From NCBI GenBank assembly GCA_002321335.1, contig DCMG01000065.1:1-27384 (forward strand): a DNA stretch of 27,384 nt, written 5' to 3'. This document shows positions 6,430-16,655 of the stretch, in pieces. The position numbers were made by a program, and so were the translations under genes. Within the stretch, counting starts at the first letter, position 1. Every line of letters begins with the position of its first letter. A model generated the notes under the pieces. The model searched no databases, was not told where the DNA came from, and saw nothing but the letters and a program-made list of their open reading frames with translations. The DNA comes from Bacteroidales bacterium UBA1628. GTDB taxonomy: Bacteria; Bacteroidota; Bacteroidia; Bacteroidales; UBA932.

Positions 6430-7827
6430 TTACAGCGAGTTGCGCTTGAGCTTCTCGACGTAGGCATCTATGCGGCGAAGCTCACGAGGAATCGAGATGC
6501 TTTGCGGACAGTGCTCGATGCACTGCTTGCATCCGATGCAGTGGCTGGCCTGACGGACGGTCGGGATGGCGCGGTCGTAGCTCACGAGATAGGCCCGGCG
6601 CAGTTTGCGGTAGTTCTCCTGCTCGGTGCTCTGGGCGATCTCCCCTTCGTTGACGCACTCATTGTAATGTTTGAATATTCCCGGAATGTCAACTCCGTAA
6701 GGGCATGGCATGCAATACTTGCAGTCGTTGCAGTTGATGGTCGGGAAACTGGCCATGATGCCGGCGATCTCCGTGCCGAGGAACTCCTTCTCATCATCGG
6801 TCAGGTACTTGAAGTCCTTGAAAGTGCGCAGGTTGTCTTCAAGATGCTCCTGATAGACCATCCCGCTGAGGACTGTCAGGATTCTCGGGTACGATCCCAC
6901 GAATCTGAACGCCCATGACGCTAGAGAGGCCTTCGGGTCGCGCTCCTTGAGCCTGTTCACGATGCTTTCCGCCGGGTTGGCCAGACGTCCGCCCTGAAGC
7001 GGCTCCATTATCACTATCGGAATCTCTCTCTTGTCGAGTTCGTCGTACAGGTACTCGGCGTTGACATTGCGCTGGCCGTCAGCGTGTTTCCAGTCGAAGT
7101 AGTTCATCTGGATCTGCACGAAGTCCCAGTGGTACTTGTCGTGCAACTTCAGAAGCTCATCGAACTGTTGCTGGTTGCCGTGGAAGGATAGGCCGAGCTG
7201 GCGGATCTTGCCTTTCTCACGGTCTGCCTGAAGCAGATCCATCATCCCGTTGTTCACGAACCTGTCATCGAAAGCCTCAAGGCCTCCCCGGCCGAGGGAG
7301 TGAAGCAGGTAGTAGTCCAGATAGTCGGTCTGGAGGTACCTGAACGAATCGTTGTACAGTTTCACGGACGCGGCTCTGGAATGGTCGCTGAAGTTTGACA
7401 GTTTCGTGGCGATGTAGTAGGAGTTCCTTGGGTGTCTGGAAAGCGCATTGCCGACTGCCTCCTCGGAAAGTCCCTGAAGATAGACCGGTGATGTGTCGTA
7501 GTAGTTCACTCCGTGAGCCAAGGCGTAGTCAATCAGTTTGTTGGCGTTGTCCTGATCCACGATGTCCTTGCCGTTTTCGTCTTTTTTCATTGAGAAACGC
7601 ATGCAGCCATAGCCAAGCAGGGAGACCATGTCCCCGTTGCCCGGATTCTTTCGCATCTCCATCTTGCCGTTCTCAAGGACATCCTCTTTTGTGTCGCCAT
7701 CTATGATGGCTTCCGCGGTTTTCTTTGGGGCGCACGCTCCAGCAAGAGCCACGGCTCCCACGGCCGCTGTCCCCGCACCGGCCCTTTTGAGAAATTCTCT
7801 TCTGTTAATATTCTCTTTCATATTCAT
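6430..7827 (-). CDS. Tat-exported aldo/keto reductase with two C-terminal 4Fe-4S clusters
   Basis: The product has 465 residues. I chose the ATG at 7827 (MNMKENINRREFLKRAG) because it gives a proper Tat signal: RR at 9-10, then a hydrophobic stretch ending in the lipobox LAGAC (Cys32). Upstream in-frame codons lack coding character. The central part is an aldo/keto reductase barrel with expected catalytic residues in YYDTSPVY (Asp, Tyr), IATKLSN (Lys) and LLHSLG (His). The C-terminus carries two cysteine sets, 366/369/372/375 and 430/433/436/440, as in two 4Fe-4S clusters. It would reduce or oxidise a carbonyl or sugar-like substrate outside the cytoplasm, taking electrons through the clusters. 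The gene starts 62 bases after the polyferredoxin gene on the same strand, which suggests the pair works together. The substrate is unknown. ATG 7821 is an alternative start. Confidence 0.9.
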   Translation of the reverse strand: MNMKENINRREFLKRAGAGTAAVGAVALAGACAPKKTAEAIIDGDTKEDVLENGKMEMRKNPGNGDMVSLLGYGCMRFSMKKDENGKDIVDQDNANKLIDYALAHGVNYYDTSPVYLQGLSEEAVGNALSRHPRNSYYIATKLSNFSDHSRAASVKLYNDSFRYLQTDYLDYYLLHSLGRGGLEAFDDRFVNNGMMDLLQADREKGKIRQLGLSFHGNQQQFDELLKLHDKYHWDFVQIQMNYFDWKHADGQRNVNAEYLYDELDKREIPIVIMEPLQGGRLANPAESIVNRLKERDPKASLASWAFRFVGSYPRILTVLSGMVYQEHLEDNLRTFKDFKYLTDDEKEFLGTEIAGIMASFPTINCNDCKYCMPCPYGVDIPGIFKHYNECVNEGEIAQSTEQENYRKLRRAYLVSYDRAIPTVRQASHCIGCKQCIEHCPQSISIPRELRRIDAYVEKLKRNSL

Positions 7828-7837
7828 AGAATTTGAT

Positions 7838-7850
7838 GAGACGACGTCTC
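7838..7850. promoter_or_regulatory. Short inverted repeat between polyferredoxin and reductase genes
   Basis: GAGACG and CGTCTC flank a single central A, 11 bases before the reductase start. It could be an operator or part of a small hairpin. A second short inverted repeat (CGAGA/TCTCG, about 7868-7882) lies beside it. The evidence is symmetry only. Confidence 0.2.
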
Positions 7851-7889
7851 TTATGGGTTGCATCTTTCGAGAGTCTGTCTCGTGACCGG

Positions 7890-9512
7890 TTAAACATTGT
7901 GATGAACTTCGTACCCGTTGACGGTGATGGCGCTGATCGGGCGGGACGGGCAGAGGTTCTCGCACGCTCCGCATCCGATGCATTTCTCCTCGTTGACAGA
8001 AGGGATCCTTAGACTCTTTTCGTCATCCGGATTCTTTTTTACCATCTTGATGGCACCGACAGGGCAGTGACGTGCGCAGTTGCCGCAGTGTACTCCGTCC
8101 CTGTTGACCACGCAAAGGTCGTAGTCAACGCCGGCTGTACCGACTTTCCAGTCGGTCTTCTCTTCCGGTGTGATCTTAAGTATGGCCCCGGCCGGGCAGA
8201 CCTCGGAGCACTTCACGCATTCCGGACGGCAGTAGCCCTTTTCAAATGACATCTCAGGCTGCATCAGATGCTCGAGTCTCGAAGACGGCCTGAGAACATT
8301 GTTCGGGCAGACTGTCACGCAAAGTTGGCAGGCCGTGCAATGCTGGTAGAAATGATCTATGCTTTGTGATCCGAATGGAGTGATCGGGTTCTTTCTCTTA
8401 GGTGCCTTCTTAGGAATGATCTCGGCGAATCCTCCGTCACGCTTTTTGTCCTTGATCTGCTCTTCTTCGGCCTTCATCGGAATGGAAGGCAAGAGTGATC
8501 CTCCGATAACGGCTGCACCGCCTATCAGAAATGCTCTTCGGCCATTGTCCGTCGCTTCGGAGGTTGGTGAGCCCTGCCGAACCATGGTTGGTGAGCCCTG
8601 CCGAACCGCAGTCGCTTCGACAGGCTCAGCGACCGGAGATGCCGCACGATGAGTAGCGGTCACTGAGCTTGTCGAAGTGACCGAACGCCCCCAAGCGAAA
8701 CGATACTTAAGCGCTCCCAACCTGCACGAATCAATGCAGTCAAAACAATCCACGCACCGGCTGTAGTCAATTCGATGATTGTCAACATCTATGCATGCGG
8801 CCTTGCATTTCTTCTCACACGCATGACAGCTCTTGCACTTGGACTTGTCGATCATCGGGCGGAACATCGCGAACCGTGAGAAGAAGCTCAGGACCGTCCC
8901 GACGGGACAGATTGTGTTGCAATAGGTTCTGCCGTTTCTCCATGCAAGAACAACGACCACGGCGAACGTGACGGCCGCGATGATCAATATCGGCAGACTC
9001 TTGAGCCACACCTCCTTGGTGACAAAAGCATAGCTGTCTTGTCTCTCTGCTATCCATGCGAGCAGGTTGTTGCCCCACTGCCAAACCGGCGCAAGAAGGC
9101 TCTGGACCATCCGGCCGTAGGCGCTGTAAGGAGCCAGAAGCACGGCGATCGCATTGAGACCGGCGACAAGCGTCACCACAAAAAGCACCAGCATCCCATA
9201 GCGGAGCCATTTCTTTTCCTTTGAATATGTGAACCTTGCTTTCTTGCCTTTTCTTCTGGAGCTGAGATTGGAGACGCAGTCCTGGAACACGCCCATAGGA
9301 CAGATCACCGAGCAGTAGATTCTGCCGAAGATCAGCGTGAGAAGCAGAAGTACCGCTATCACGGCCACGTTGAGAGCCAAGACAGCCGGCAGGAACTGGA
9401 TCTTGGCCAGCCAGCCGAACCAGAGATGGATTGTTCCGGTGAAGTCCAGAAACAGCAGCGTGACCGCAGTGAAGCAGACAGCCGCCAGAGTGATTCTAAT
9501 TTTTCGGAGCAT
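7890..9512 (-). CDS. NapH/NapG-like membrane polyferredoxin
   Basis: The product has 540 residues in two halves. The NapH-like half has four membrane segments (about 8-24, 38-62, 104-127, 172-191), two CxxxCP motifs (Cys67/71 and Cys198/202) and two ferredoxin sets (226/229/232/236 and 253/256/259/263). The second half opens with a Tat-like segment at 325-345 (RRAFLIGGAAVIGG), then has four more clusters, including 392/395/398/402 and 511/514/517/521, as in NapG. If the second segment is exported by Tat, the protein carries electrons from the membrane or cytoplasm to the periplasm, where the reductase encoded next would be their user; that is inference. I recall similar two-part proteins in Bacteroides-type genomes, so the fusion itself is probably ancestral. 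Residues about 277-320, exactly between the halves, are encoded by a cluster of palindromic repeats and look like inserted filler. Confidence 0.9.
   Translation of the reverse strand: MLRKIRITLAAVCFTAVTLLFLDFTGTIHLWFGWLAKIQFLPAVLALNVAVIAVLLLLTLIFGRIYCSVICPMGVFQDCVSNLSSRRKGKKARFTYSKEKKWLRYGMLVLFVVTLVAGLNAIAVLLAPYSAYGRMVQSLLAPVWQWGNNLLAWIAERQDSYAFVTKEVWLKSLPILIIAAVTFAVVVVLAWRNGRTYCNTICPVGTVLSFFSRFAMFRPMIDKSKCKSCHACEKKCKAACIDVDNHRIDYSRCVDCFDCIDSCRLGALKYRFAWGRSVTSTSSVTATHRAASPVAEPVEATAVRQGSPTMVRQGSPTSEATDNGRRAFLIGGAAVIGGSLLPSIPMKAEEEQIKDKKRDGGFAEIIPKKAPKRKNPITPFGSQSIDHFYQHCTACQLCVTVCPNNVLRPSSRLEHLMQPEMSFEKGYCRPECVKCSEVCPAGAILKITPEEKTDWKVGTAGVDYDLCVVNRDGVHCGNCARHCPVGAIKMVKKNPDDEKSLRIPSVNEEKCIGCGACENLCPSRPISAITVNGYEVHHNV
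8562..8682. repeat. Cluster of four palindromic repeat units inside the polyferredoxin gene
   Basis: The units lie at 8562-8583, 8586-8607, 8611-8633 and 8658-8682. The first two are identical 22-base copies, two bases apart, with arms GGTT/AACC and a diverged core (TGAGCCCTGCCGA). The third has arms GTCGCT/AGCGAC and the fourth GGTCACT/AGTGACC, around the standard core in opposite orientations with a 24-base spacer. All are read in frame on the minus strand, giving VTSTSSVT, VAEPVEAT and VRQGSPT twice. A partial match (GTCGCTTCGG at 8551) may be a decayed fifth unit. Confidence 0.85.
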
Positions 9513-9583
9513 AGTTTTGTGTAAGCCAAATGTTCCGTAAAAATAATGAAAAAATCTGAATGATTAAAGATTTAGTATTAAGA

Positions 9584-9598
9584 GATTCTGTTAGAATC
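9584..9598. promoter_or_regulatory. Inverted repeat upstream of the polyferredoxin gene
   Basis: GATTCT and AGAATC flank three bases, about 72 bases before the start codon at 9512 and directly beside the repeat pair at 9600-9658. The stretch 9513-9583 is AT-rich and presumably holds the promoter, but I find no exact TAnnTTTG. It could be an operator; the evidence is symmetry only. Confidence 0.25.
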
Positions 9599-9599
9599 A

Positions 9600-9658
9600 G
9601 TCACTTCGACAAGCTCAGTGACCGGTTCCATTCGGTTGCTGAGCTTGTCGAAGCAACC
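9600..9658. repeat. Inverted pair of palindromic repeat units between two genes
   Basis: Unit 9600-9622 has arms GTCACT/AGTGAC and unit 9634-9658 has arms GGTTGCT/AGCAACC, in opposite orientation with an 11-base spacer. The pair ends one base before the stop codon of the thiamine diphosphokinase gene on the minus strand. The two units can each form a hairpin or pair with each other through the core, so the pair may terminate or stabilise that transcript. No T-run is present. Confidence 0.85.
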
Positions 9659-9659
9659 G

Positions 9660-10331
9660 TTAGTCCAAAATCATCAAAGCGATTGACTTGTGTGAGAATG
9701 TCAACTTGACGACATCGGAGGACGCGCGGTTGAGGGTAGCCTGCCACCAATTGTCGAAAACCACTCCACTTGTCTGCCACATCAAACCCTCTGACTTGAT
9801 ATTCAATGAATTGTCAGGACTGAATATGGACACGACCCTGCCTTCTCCGACAAACAGCTCGCAAGAATCCGTCAAGGCGAAAGCCGTGGAGTAGTCTGAC
9901 ACTGCATCGACATAGACTTCGCCTTCCTCAGGATTGCCGCTCGCCCCGTAAAGCCTGGCATATTCCATTATCTGTCCAAGGTTGCCTATGGTGTGGGCCT
10001 CTCGCTTGCCAGTCGCGCCAAGAATGTGCACGGTCTTCACTTCCGGCCAGTGCTTCAGCAGGTAGCGGAACGCCTTGGACTGGTCGTTGGTCTCCTGCTC
10101 CTCCTCCCTTACGGCGATGCTGGAATATTCCTTCATAAGTCTCTTGGAAAGAGAATCCATGTCGCCGATTATGACATCTGGGTCACGTCGCTCTTTGAAT
10201 ATCTTGTCTCGGTTGCGGAGAAACGCCTCAAGCGCCCCGTCGCAGCAGATGATGACATCGGCCCTGCGGAGAAGCTCGCGGGGATATTCCTTTTTCGGGA
10301 AGTCGCCTTTGCAGATGATGACAGCCTCCAT
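9660..10331 (-). CDS. Thiamine diphosphokinase
   Basis: The enzyme transfers pyrophosphate from ATP to thiamine, giving the cofactor thiamine diphosphate in the cytoplasm. The product has 223 residues. Family motifs are present: ICKGDFP near the N-terminus, CCDGAL, IIGDMDS, EEQETNDQSKAF and LGATGKREAHTIGNL in the catalytic domain, and SEGLMWQ in the C-terminal thiamine-binding beta domain. The length is normal for the family. I take the ATG at 10331, whose A overlaps the stop of the upstream gene (TGATG); a GTG just before it is a less likely start. The overlap suggests coupled translation with the permease-formyltransferase gene. No thiamine riboswitch is visible upstream, as expected for a gene deep in an operon. 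Confidence 0.93.
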   Translation of the reverse strand: MEAVIICKGDFPKKEYPRELLRRADVIICCDGALEAFLRNRDKIFKERRDPDVIIGDMDSLSKRLMKEYSSIAVREEEQETNDQSKAFRYLLKHWPEVKTVHILGATGKREAHTIGNLGQIMEYARLYGASGNPEEGEVYVDAVSDYSTAFALTDSCELFVGEGRVVSIFSPDNSLNIKSEGLMWQTSGVVFDNWWQATLNRASSDVVKLTFSHKSIALMILD

Positions 10332-12835
10332 CACGCCTTTGTCTTGGCAATCTCGGCCTTGGATGTGCCTGCGGTGGCGGTGTAGGTTTCCGGCTCACGG
10401 AATCCTGCGAGGAAAGCCTTGATGTCCATCCTCTTCTTTCCGGCTATCTGCACGTCTTTCAATGAGATGGCTCCATCGGCTGTGGTTATGTACAGATAAG
10501 TTTTGCCGTCGGTGAGAACCTTGCCTGAAATGGTAGTGCCAGATACTGTCCCTTCGACAGGCTCAGCGACCATCCCAGCCGGTCGCTGAGCTTGCCGAAG
10601 CGCACCGTCAAGTGCGGAAGCGGTGACCTTTTCGGCGGAGAAAATCTTCAACTGAGTCGGGATACCGCCTTCCTTCACCAATTCCGTGAACGCCGCCGGA
10701 TAAGGACTCAGACCACGTATGAGATTGTAGATCTGCTTTGTGGTGTCGTTCCAGTCAATGTGACAGAGCTCGCGTGAGAGTTTCGGGGCCGGCTTGAGCA
10801 CTTCGGAACCCTGGATGAAACTCCTTTGGGTGCGCGTGTCCACATTTCGCTCGATGATGCCCTGCGTCGTCTGGACGACGAGTTCGGCGCCGATTCCCAT
10901 AAGTTTGTCATGAACGTCTCCGGCGGTGTCTGTGTCGGAGATGTTGATGCTTTGGCGCAGAATGATTCCTCCGGTGTCTATGTCCTTGTCGATCATGAAT
11001 GTTGTCACTCCGGTCCTGGTCTCCCCGTTGATCACGGCCCAGTTGATAGGGGCGGCTCCACGGTACTGAGGCAGAAGTGCGGCGTGCAGGTTGAATGTAC
11101 CGAGTTTAGGCATACCCCAGACCTCTTCCGGCAGCATCCTGAAAGCCACCACGATGAAGAGGTCTGCCTTCAATGCCTTGAGTTGCTTCAAAAACTCCGG
11201 ATCCTTCAGCTTCACAGGCTGGAGCACAGGAATACCGTGCCCGACGGCGAACTTCTTGACCGCGCTTTCGTTAACCTTTTGCCCGCGGCCGCTAGGCTTG
11301 TCGGCCACTGTGACCACACCGACGATGTTGTACTTTTGCTCCAGAAGCGTCTGCAAGGGAGCCACCGCGAAGTCCGGTGTGCCCATGTACACGATTCTGG
11401 TTTTCTTGAATATTCCTGCCAACATACTCTTGACTTTTCTCCACCAATTCTTTATGCTGTCCATGTTCGAGATGTCCGTGTCATGGATGGCTTTCCATGT
11501 CAGGAACAAACCTATTGGCAGAAGGACCACCGCAGAAGCAAAGGCTCCCAACACTGTGCTGATGCTTCCATCCCTCGCCAGCTTGACTCCAGTGATGTCC
11601 ACAATCCAATAGAGAACGAAGAACAGAAGCGAGACAATGGCGGAGACACCGATGCCTCCTTTGCGGATCAAAGCGCCAAGCGGAGCTCCGATGAAGAACA
11701 TGATGAAGCACGCAAGCGCCTGTCCATATCGTCTGAGAAACTCCAAGGCTGTCCAGCGCAGACGGACGGTGTAGTCGAAGGCTCCGAACTCGTAGCTTTC
11801 CAGATTCGACTTGAGCTGCCTGGCATTGTCCGCCGCCCTTTCAAGCGCCTGTGCTGTCGCCTGGTCATCCTTGAAACTCAGGAATCCGGGATCGCTGAAA
11901 TTTCTGGTGATTCCGCAATCCGTGGTGTCTAGCTGCTTGTTCTCTGTGAATATGTAGGATGCCGCTGTGCTGAAGATCTGCTGTGCCTTGGTGCTGTCCC
12001 TCATCGCCTCGAGCGAGTCCTTCTGAGTACGCAGCTTCTCCAGAGGCAAAGCTTTTACCTGATCACCATATCTTGCGCTGTCCGACTTCTGAAAAGCGTA
12101 GTTCTGGAGCGCGATGACCATCTCCTGTCTGCTGAAGTCGATCTTCTGGAGTTGCAGAGACGTGTCGCGATAGTGCTTCTCGTTGGTTTCCTGATAATTG
12201 GTTCCATTGTACATCCGGAACGTCAGGTAGGACTTGTCCTTGGACATCTTCATGATGGCCGAGTCGGCGAGCGTAAGTCTGGTGTTGCCGTTCCCGTGAT
12301 GGTCATAGAGCATCACGTCGTTCATCATTCCGGTCTTGTTGTTGCGGCTTCCGACCCGAAGGACATAGCCGTCAACTCCATCGTAGAACGTTCCGGACGG
12401 GATCTTGATCTCATCCTTGGTCTTTCCGATGTCATCCCTAAGAGTGAATATCTCGTTGTAGGAGACGGGTACAAGGTTGTTGATGACAAAGAATGTACCT
12501 ATGCTTATGAAGAACGACGCTATAAGAATAGGCAGCATCACCCTCAGTACGGACACGCCCGCGGCCTTCAGGGCAATCAGTTCGTTGTTCTCGCCCATGT
12601 TCCCGATGGTCATCATCGAGGCGAGCAGGGTGGCCAGCGGCAGCGCCAGCGGCAGCACGGTGCAGCTTCCCCAAAAGAGAAATTCCGCCACGATGCCAAG
12701 GCTCAGGCCTTTACCGACCAGCTCATCGATGTAAACCCACAGGAACTGCATCATAAGGATGAAGATGACCACAAGCAGGATCATGAAGAATGGTCCTATG
12801 AATGAGGTCAGTATGAATTTGTCAATCTTCTTCAT
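10331..12835 (-). CDS. fmt: Fusion of LptF/LptG-family permease and methionyl-tRNA formyltransferase
   Basis: One uninterrupted frame of 834 residues carries two complete proteins. Residues 1 to about 470 are an LptF/LptG (YjgP/YjgQ) permease: membrane segments at about 10-35, 52-75, 98-120, 367-390, 397-415 and 428-447 surround a periplasmic beta domain. This is the inner-membrane part of LPS export. Residues about 478-834 are methionyl-tRNA formyltransferase, which formylates initiator Met-tRNA. It has IVYMGTPDFAV, the folate-site segment FNLHAALLPQYRGAAPI with Asn582 and His584, and DKDIDTGG with Asp620, matching the known catalytic Asn/His/Asp. The permease C-terminus should face the cytoplasm, so a tethered enzyme is topologically possible. 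Met471 (codon at 11423-11425) could be an internal start giving free enzyme. Residues 744-763 are encoded by palindromic repeats. The gene lies 45 bases after alaS and overlaps the kinase gene. Confidence 0.93.
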   Translation of the reverse strand: MKKIDKFILTSFIGPFFMILLVVIFILMMQFLWVYIDELVGKGLSLGIVAEFLFWGSCTVLPLALPLATLLASMMTIGNMGENNELIALKAAGVSVLRVMLPILIASFFISIGTFFVINNLVPVSYNEIFTLRDDIGKTKDEIKIPSGTFYDGVDGYVLRVGSRNNKTGMMNDVMLYDHHGNGNTRLTLADSAIMKMSKDKSYLTFRMYNGTNYQETNEKHYRDTSLQLQKIDFSRQEMVIALQNYAFQKSDSARYGDQVKALPLEKLRTQKDSLEAMRDSTKAQQIFSTAASYIFTENKQLDTTDCGITRNFSDPGFLSFKDDQATAQALERAADNARQLKSNLESYEFGAFDYTVRLRWTALEFLRRYGQALACFIMFFIGAPLGALIRKGGIGVSAIVSLLFFVLYWIVDITGVKLARDGSISTVLGAFASAVVLLPIGLFLTWKAIHDTDISNMDSIKNWWRKVKSMLAGIFKKTRIVYMGTPDFAVAPLQTLLEQKYNIVGVVTVADKPSGRGQKVNESAVKKFAVGHGIPVLQPVKLKDPEFLKQLKALKADLFIVVAFRMLPEEVWGMPKLGTFNLHAALLPQYRGAAPINWAVINGETRTGVTTFMIDKDIDTGGIILRQSINISDTDTAGDVHDKLMGIGAELVVQTTQGIIERNVDTRTQRSFIQGSEVLKPAPKLSRELCHIDWNDTTKQIYNLIRGLSPYPAAFTELVKEGGIPTQLKIFSAEKVTASALDGALRQAQRPAGMVAEPVEGTVSGTTISGKVLTDGKTYLYITTADGAISLKDVQIAGKKRMDIKAFLAGFREPETYTATAGTSKAEIAKTKA
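10548..10606. repeat. Inverted pair of palindromic repeat units inside the formyltransferase part
   Basis: Unit 10548-10571 (arms GTCCCT/AGCGAC, one mismatch) and unit 10581-10606 (arms GGTCGCT/AGCGCACC, one bulge) face each other across 9 bases. On the minus strand they are read in frame as LRQAQRPA and VAEPVEGT, residues 744-763, within the C-terminal tRNA-binding domain of the enzyme. The reading frame stays open and the family-like sequence resumes at about ISGKVL. Confidence 0.85.
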
Positions 12836-12880
12836 CCCTGAAGTTTTGTTTTATGAATATACCAATGAATATATCCGAGT

Positions 12881-15499
<2,619 letters not shown>

Positions 15500-15574
15500 A
15501 TCTAAAAATCAATTAATTCGTGAATATCTTCCCGTTTCCTTCCGAAAATTTTCTTCAAAAAGGCACGGAATTGG

Positions 15575-15608
15575 CAAAATTATAACATTTTTCGGGATAT
15601 ATCGCAAA
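15575..15608 (-). promoter_or_regulatory. Promoter of alaS
   Basis: The minus strand reads TTTG (15605-15608), a spacing of 22 bases, then TAATTTTG (15575-15582), matching the Bacteroidota -33/-7 consensus. The transcript would start near 15568, giving a leader of about 70 bases. Confidence 0.65.
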
Positions 15609-15614
15609 AAAGGG

Positions 15615-15622
15615 TATATTTG
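15615..15622 (+). promoter_or_regulatory. -7 element (TATATTTG) for the M23 peptidase genes
   Basis: TATATTTG matches TAnnTTTG exactly and lies only six bases before the ATG at 15629. A start site about 5-7 bases downstream would give an mRNA with almost no leader. The -33 region (TTTTTC, about 15588-15593) is a weak match. This promoter interlocks with that of alaS. Confidence 0.55.
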
Positions 15623-15628
15623 TAAGTT

Positions 15629-16639
15629 ATGGGAAAGTATATTCTCAATCCAGAGACCTTATTATATGAGATAAAAGAGGTGTCCTTGAAGTCGAAAGTC
15701 TTCAAGGGTGTGCTGTTGTTCGCCGGCAGCGTGGCGATGGCTGTCCTCTATCTTTGGTTGTTCACGTCGGTTCTTGGCTATGACCTGCCAAAGACAGCGT
15801 TCCTGAAGGCGGAGCATGCCCGTTGGGATGCCAAGGTCGATCTCATGAACACTAAACTGGACCGCTATGAGGAGACACTGGAGGCTTTGAGGGTTAGGGA
15901 TGACGACATCTACAGATCCATATTCGGAATGAACGAGATTCCAGCAGGAGTGCGTGAGGTGGGTATAGGAGGTGTGGACAGGTACTCGTTTCTGGATGGC
16001 CTTGAACCGGACGACAGATTGAAGAACACTGCTCTCAGAATAGACAGGCTGACCAGAAAGACCTATGTGCAGAGCAAATCTTTCGACGAGGTGGCCTCGG
16101 TGTCAAAGACAGCGGGGGATATGGCTTCATGTATCCCTGCGATTCCTCCGATAGTCCCGGATGGATCCAAATATAATCTGTCCAGCCGGTTCGGTTACAG
16201 AACCGACCCTTTCACCGGGAACGCCAAGATGCACACCGGACTTGATTTCGCTATGAAGATCGGCAATCCTGTCTATGCTACCGGGGATGGTGTCGTGGAG
16301 TCTGTGAAGTTCGAGTTTTTCGGCTATGGCAATTCAGTCACGATAGACCATGGTTTCGGCTACAAGACAATCTATGCCCATCTCAATTCCGTCAGAGTGA
16401 TAGAGGGTATGAAGGTGAAGAGGGGCGACTGCATTGCCGAAAGCGGAAAGTCTGGTCGTGCCAGCGGTCCTCATCTCCACTATGAGGTTGTCTATAAGGG
16501 ACAGAAAGTCAACCCGGCCAACTATCTGAACCTGTCCATGTCCGTTCAGGAATATTCGGCGATGGTGCGGATGAGGGAGAGCGAGGCCGGAAAACCGTCC
16601 TCAGCCGCGCGCCGGGGATTCAGTGTCAGGCGTCGTTAG
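15629..16639 (+). CDS. Membrane-anchored M23 (LytM-type) peptidoglycan endopeptidase, first copy
   Basis: The product has 336 residues. One membrane segment (about 28-50) places the rest in the periplasm. A short coiled region (about 60-95) leads to the M23 domain at about 185-305. The zinc and catalytic residues are all present: His202 and Asp206 in KMHTGLDF, His251 in YAHLN, and His282/His284 in PHLHYE. It should therefore be an active enzyme that cuts peptide cross-links in peptidoglycan, unlike degenerate regulators of the EnvC type. A basic tail (RRGFSVRRR) ends the protein. It is followed by a second peptidase of the same design, 16 bases downstream. The start codon is set by the conserved opening and the promoter spacing. 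Confidence 0.92.
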   Translation: MGKYILNPETLLYEIKEVSLKSKVFKGVLLFAGSVAMAVLYLWLFTSVLGYDLPKTAFLKAEHARWDAKVDLMNTKLDRYEETLEALRVRDDDIYRSIFGMNEIPAGVREVGIGGVDRYSFLDGLEPDDRLKNTALRIDRLTRKTYVQSKSFDEVASVSKTAGDMASCIPAIPPIVPDGSKYNLSSRFGYRTDPFTGNAKMHTGLDFAMKIGNPVYATGDGVVESVKFEFFGYGNSVTIDHGFGYKTIYAHLNSVRVIEGMKVKRGDCIAESGKSGRASGPHLHYEVVYKGQKVNPANYLNLSMSVQEYSAMVRMRESEAGKPSSAARRGFSVRRR

Positions 16640-16655
16640 AGGGGGAGGAAGGAAT

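Noticed and set aside
7828..7983. Longer start for the aldo/keto reductase at 7983
   Set aside because: It would bury the Tat signal and overlap the upstream gene. The extra residues have no coding character.
8562..8607. Direct repeats resembling a tiny CRISPR array
   Set aside because: There are only two copies two bases apart, with no spacer, and they lie inside a coding region. They fit the palindromic repeat family.
10332..10480. A thiamine-pyrophosphate riboswitch before the thiamine kinase gene
   Set aside because: The gene overlaps the upstream coding sequence, and no conserved riboswitch core is visible.
10826..11932. Long open frame on the plus strand opposite the permease-formyltransferase gene
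   Set aside because: It is antisense to a clearly recognised gene. Its translation has no domain-like pattern.
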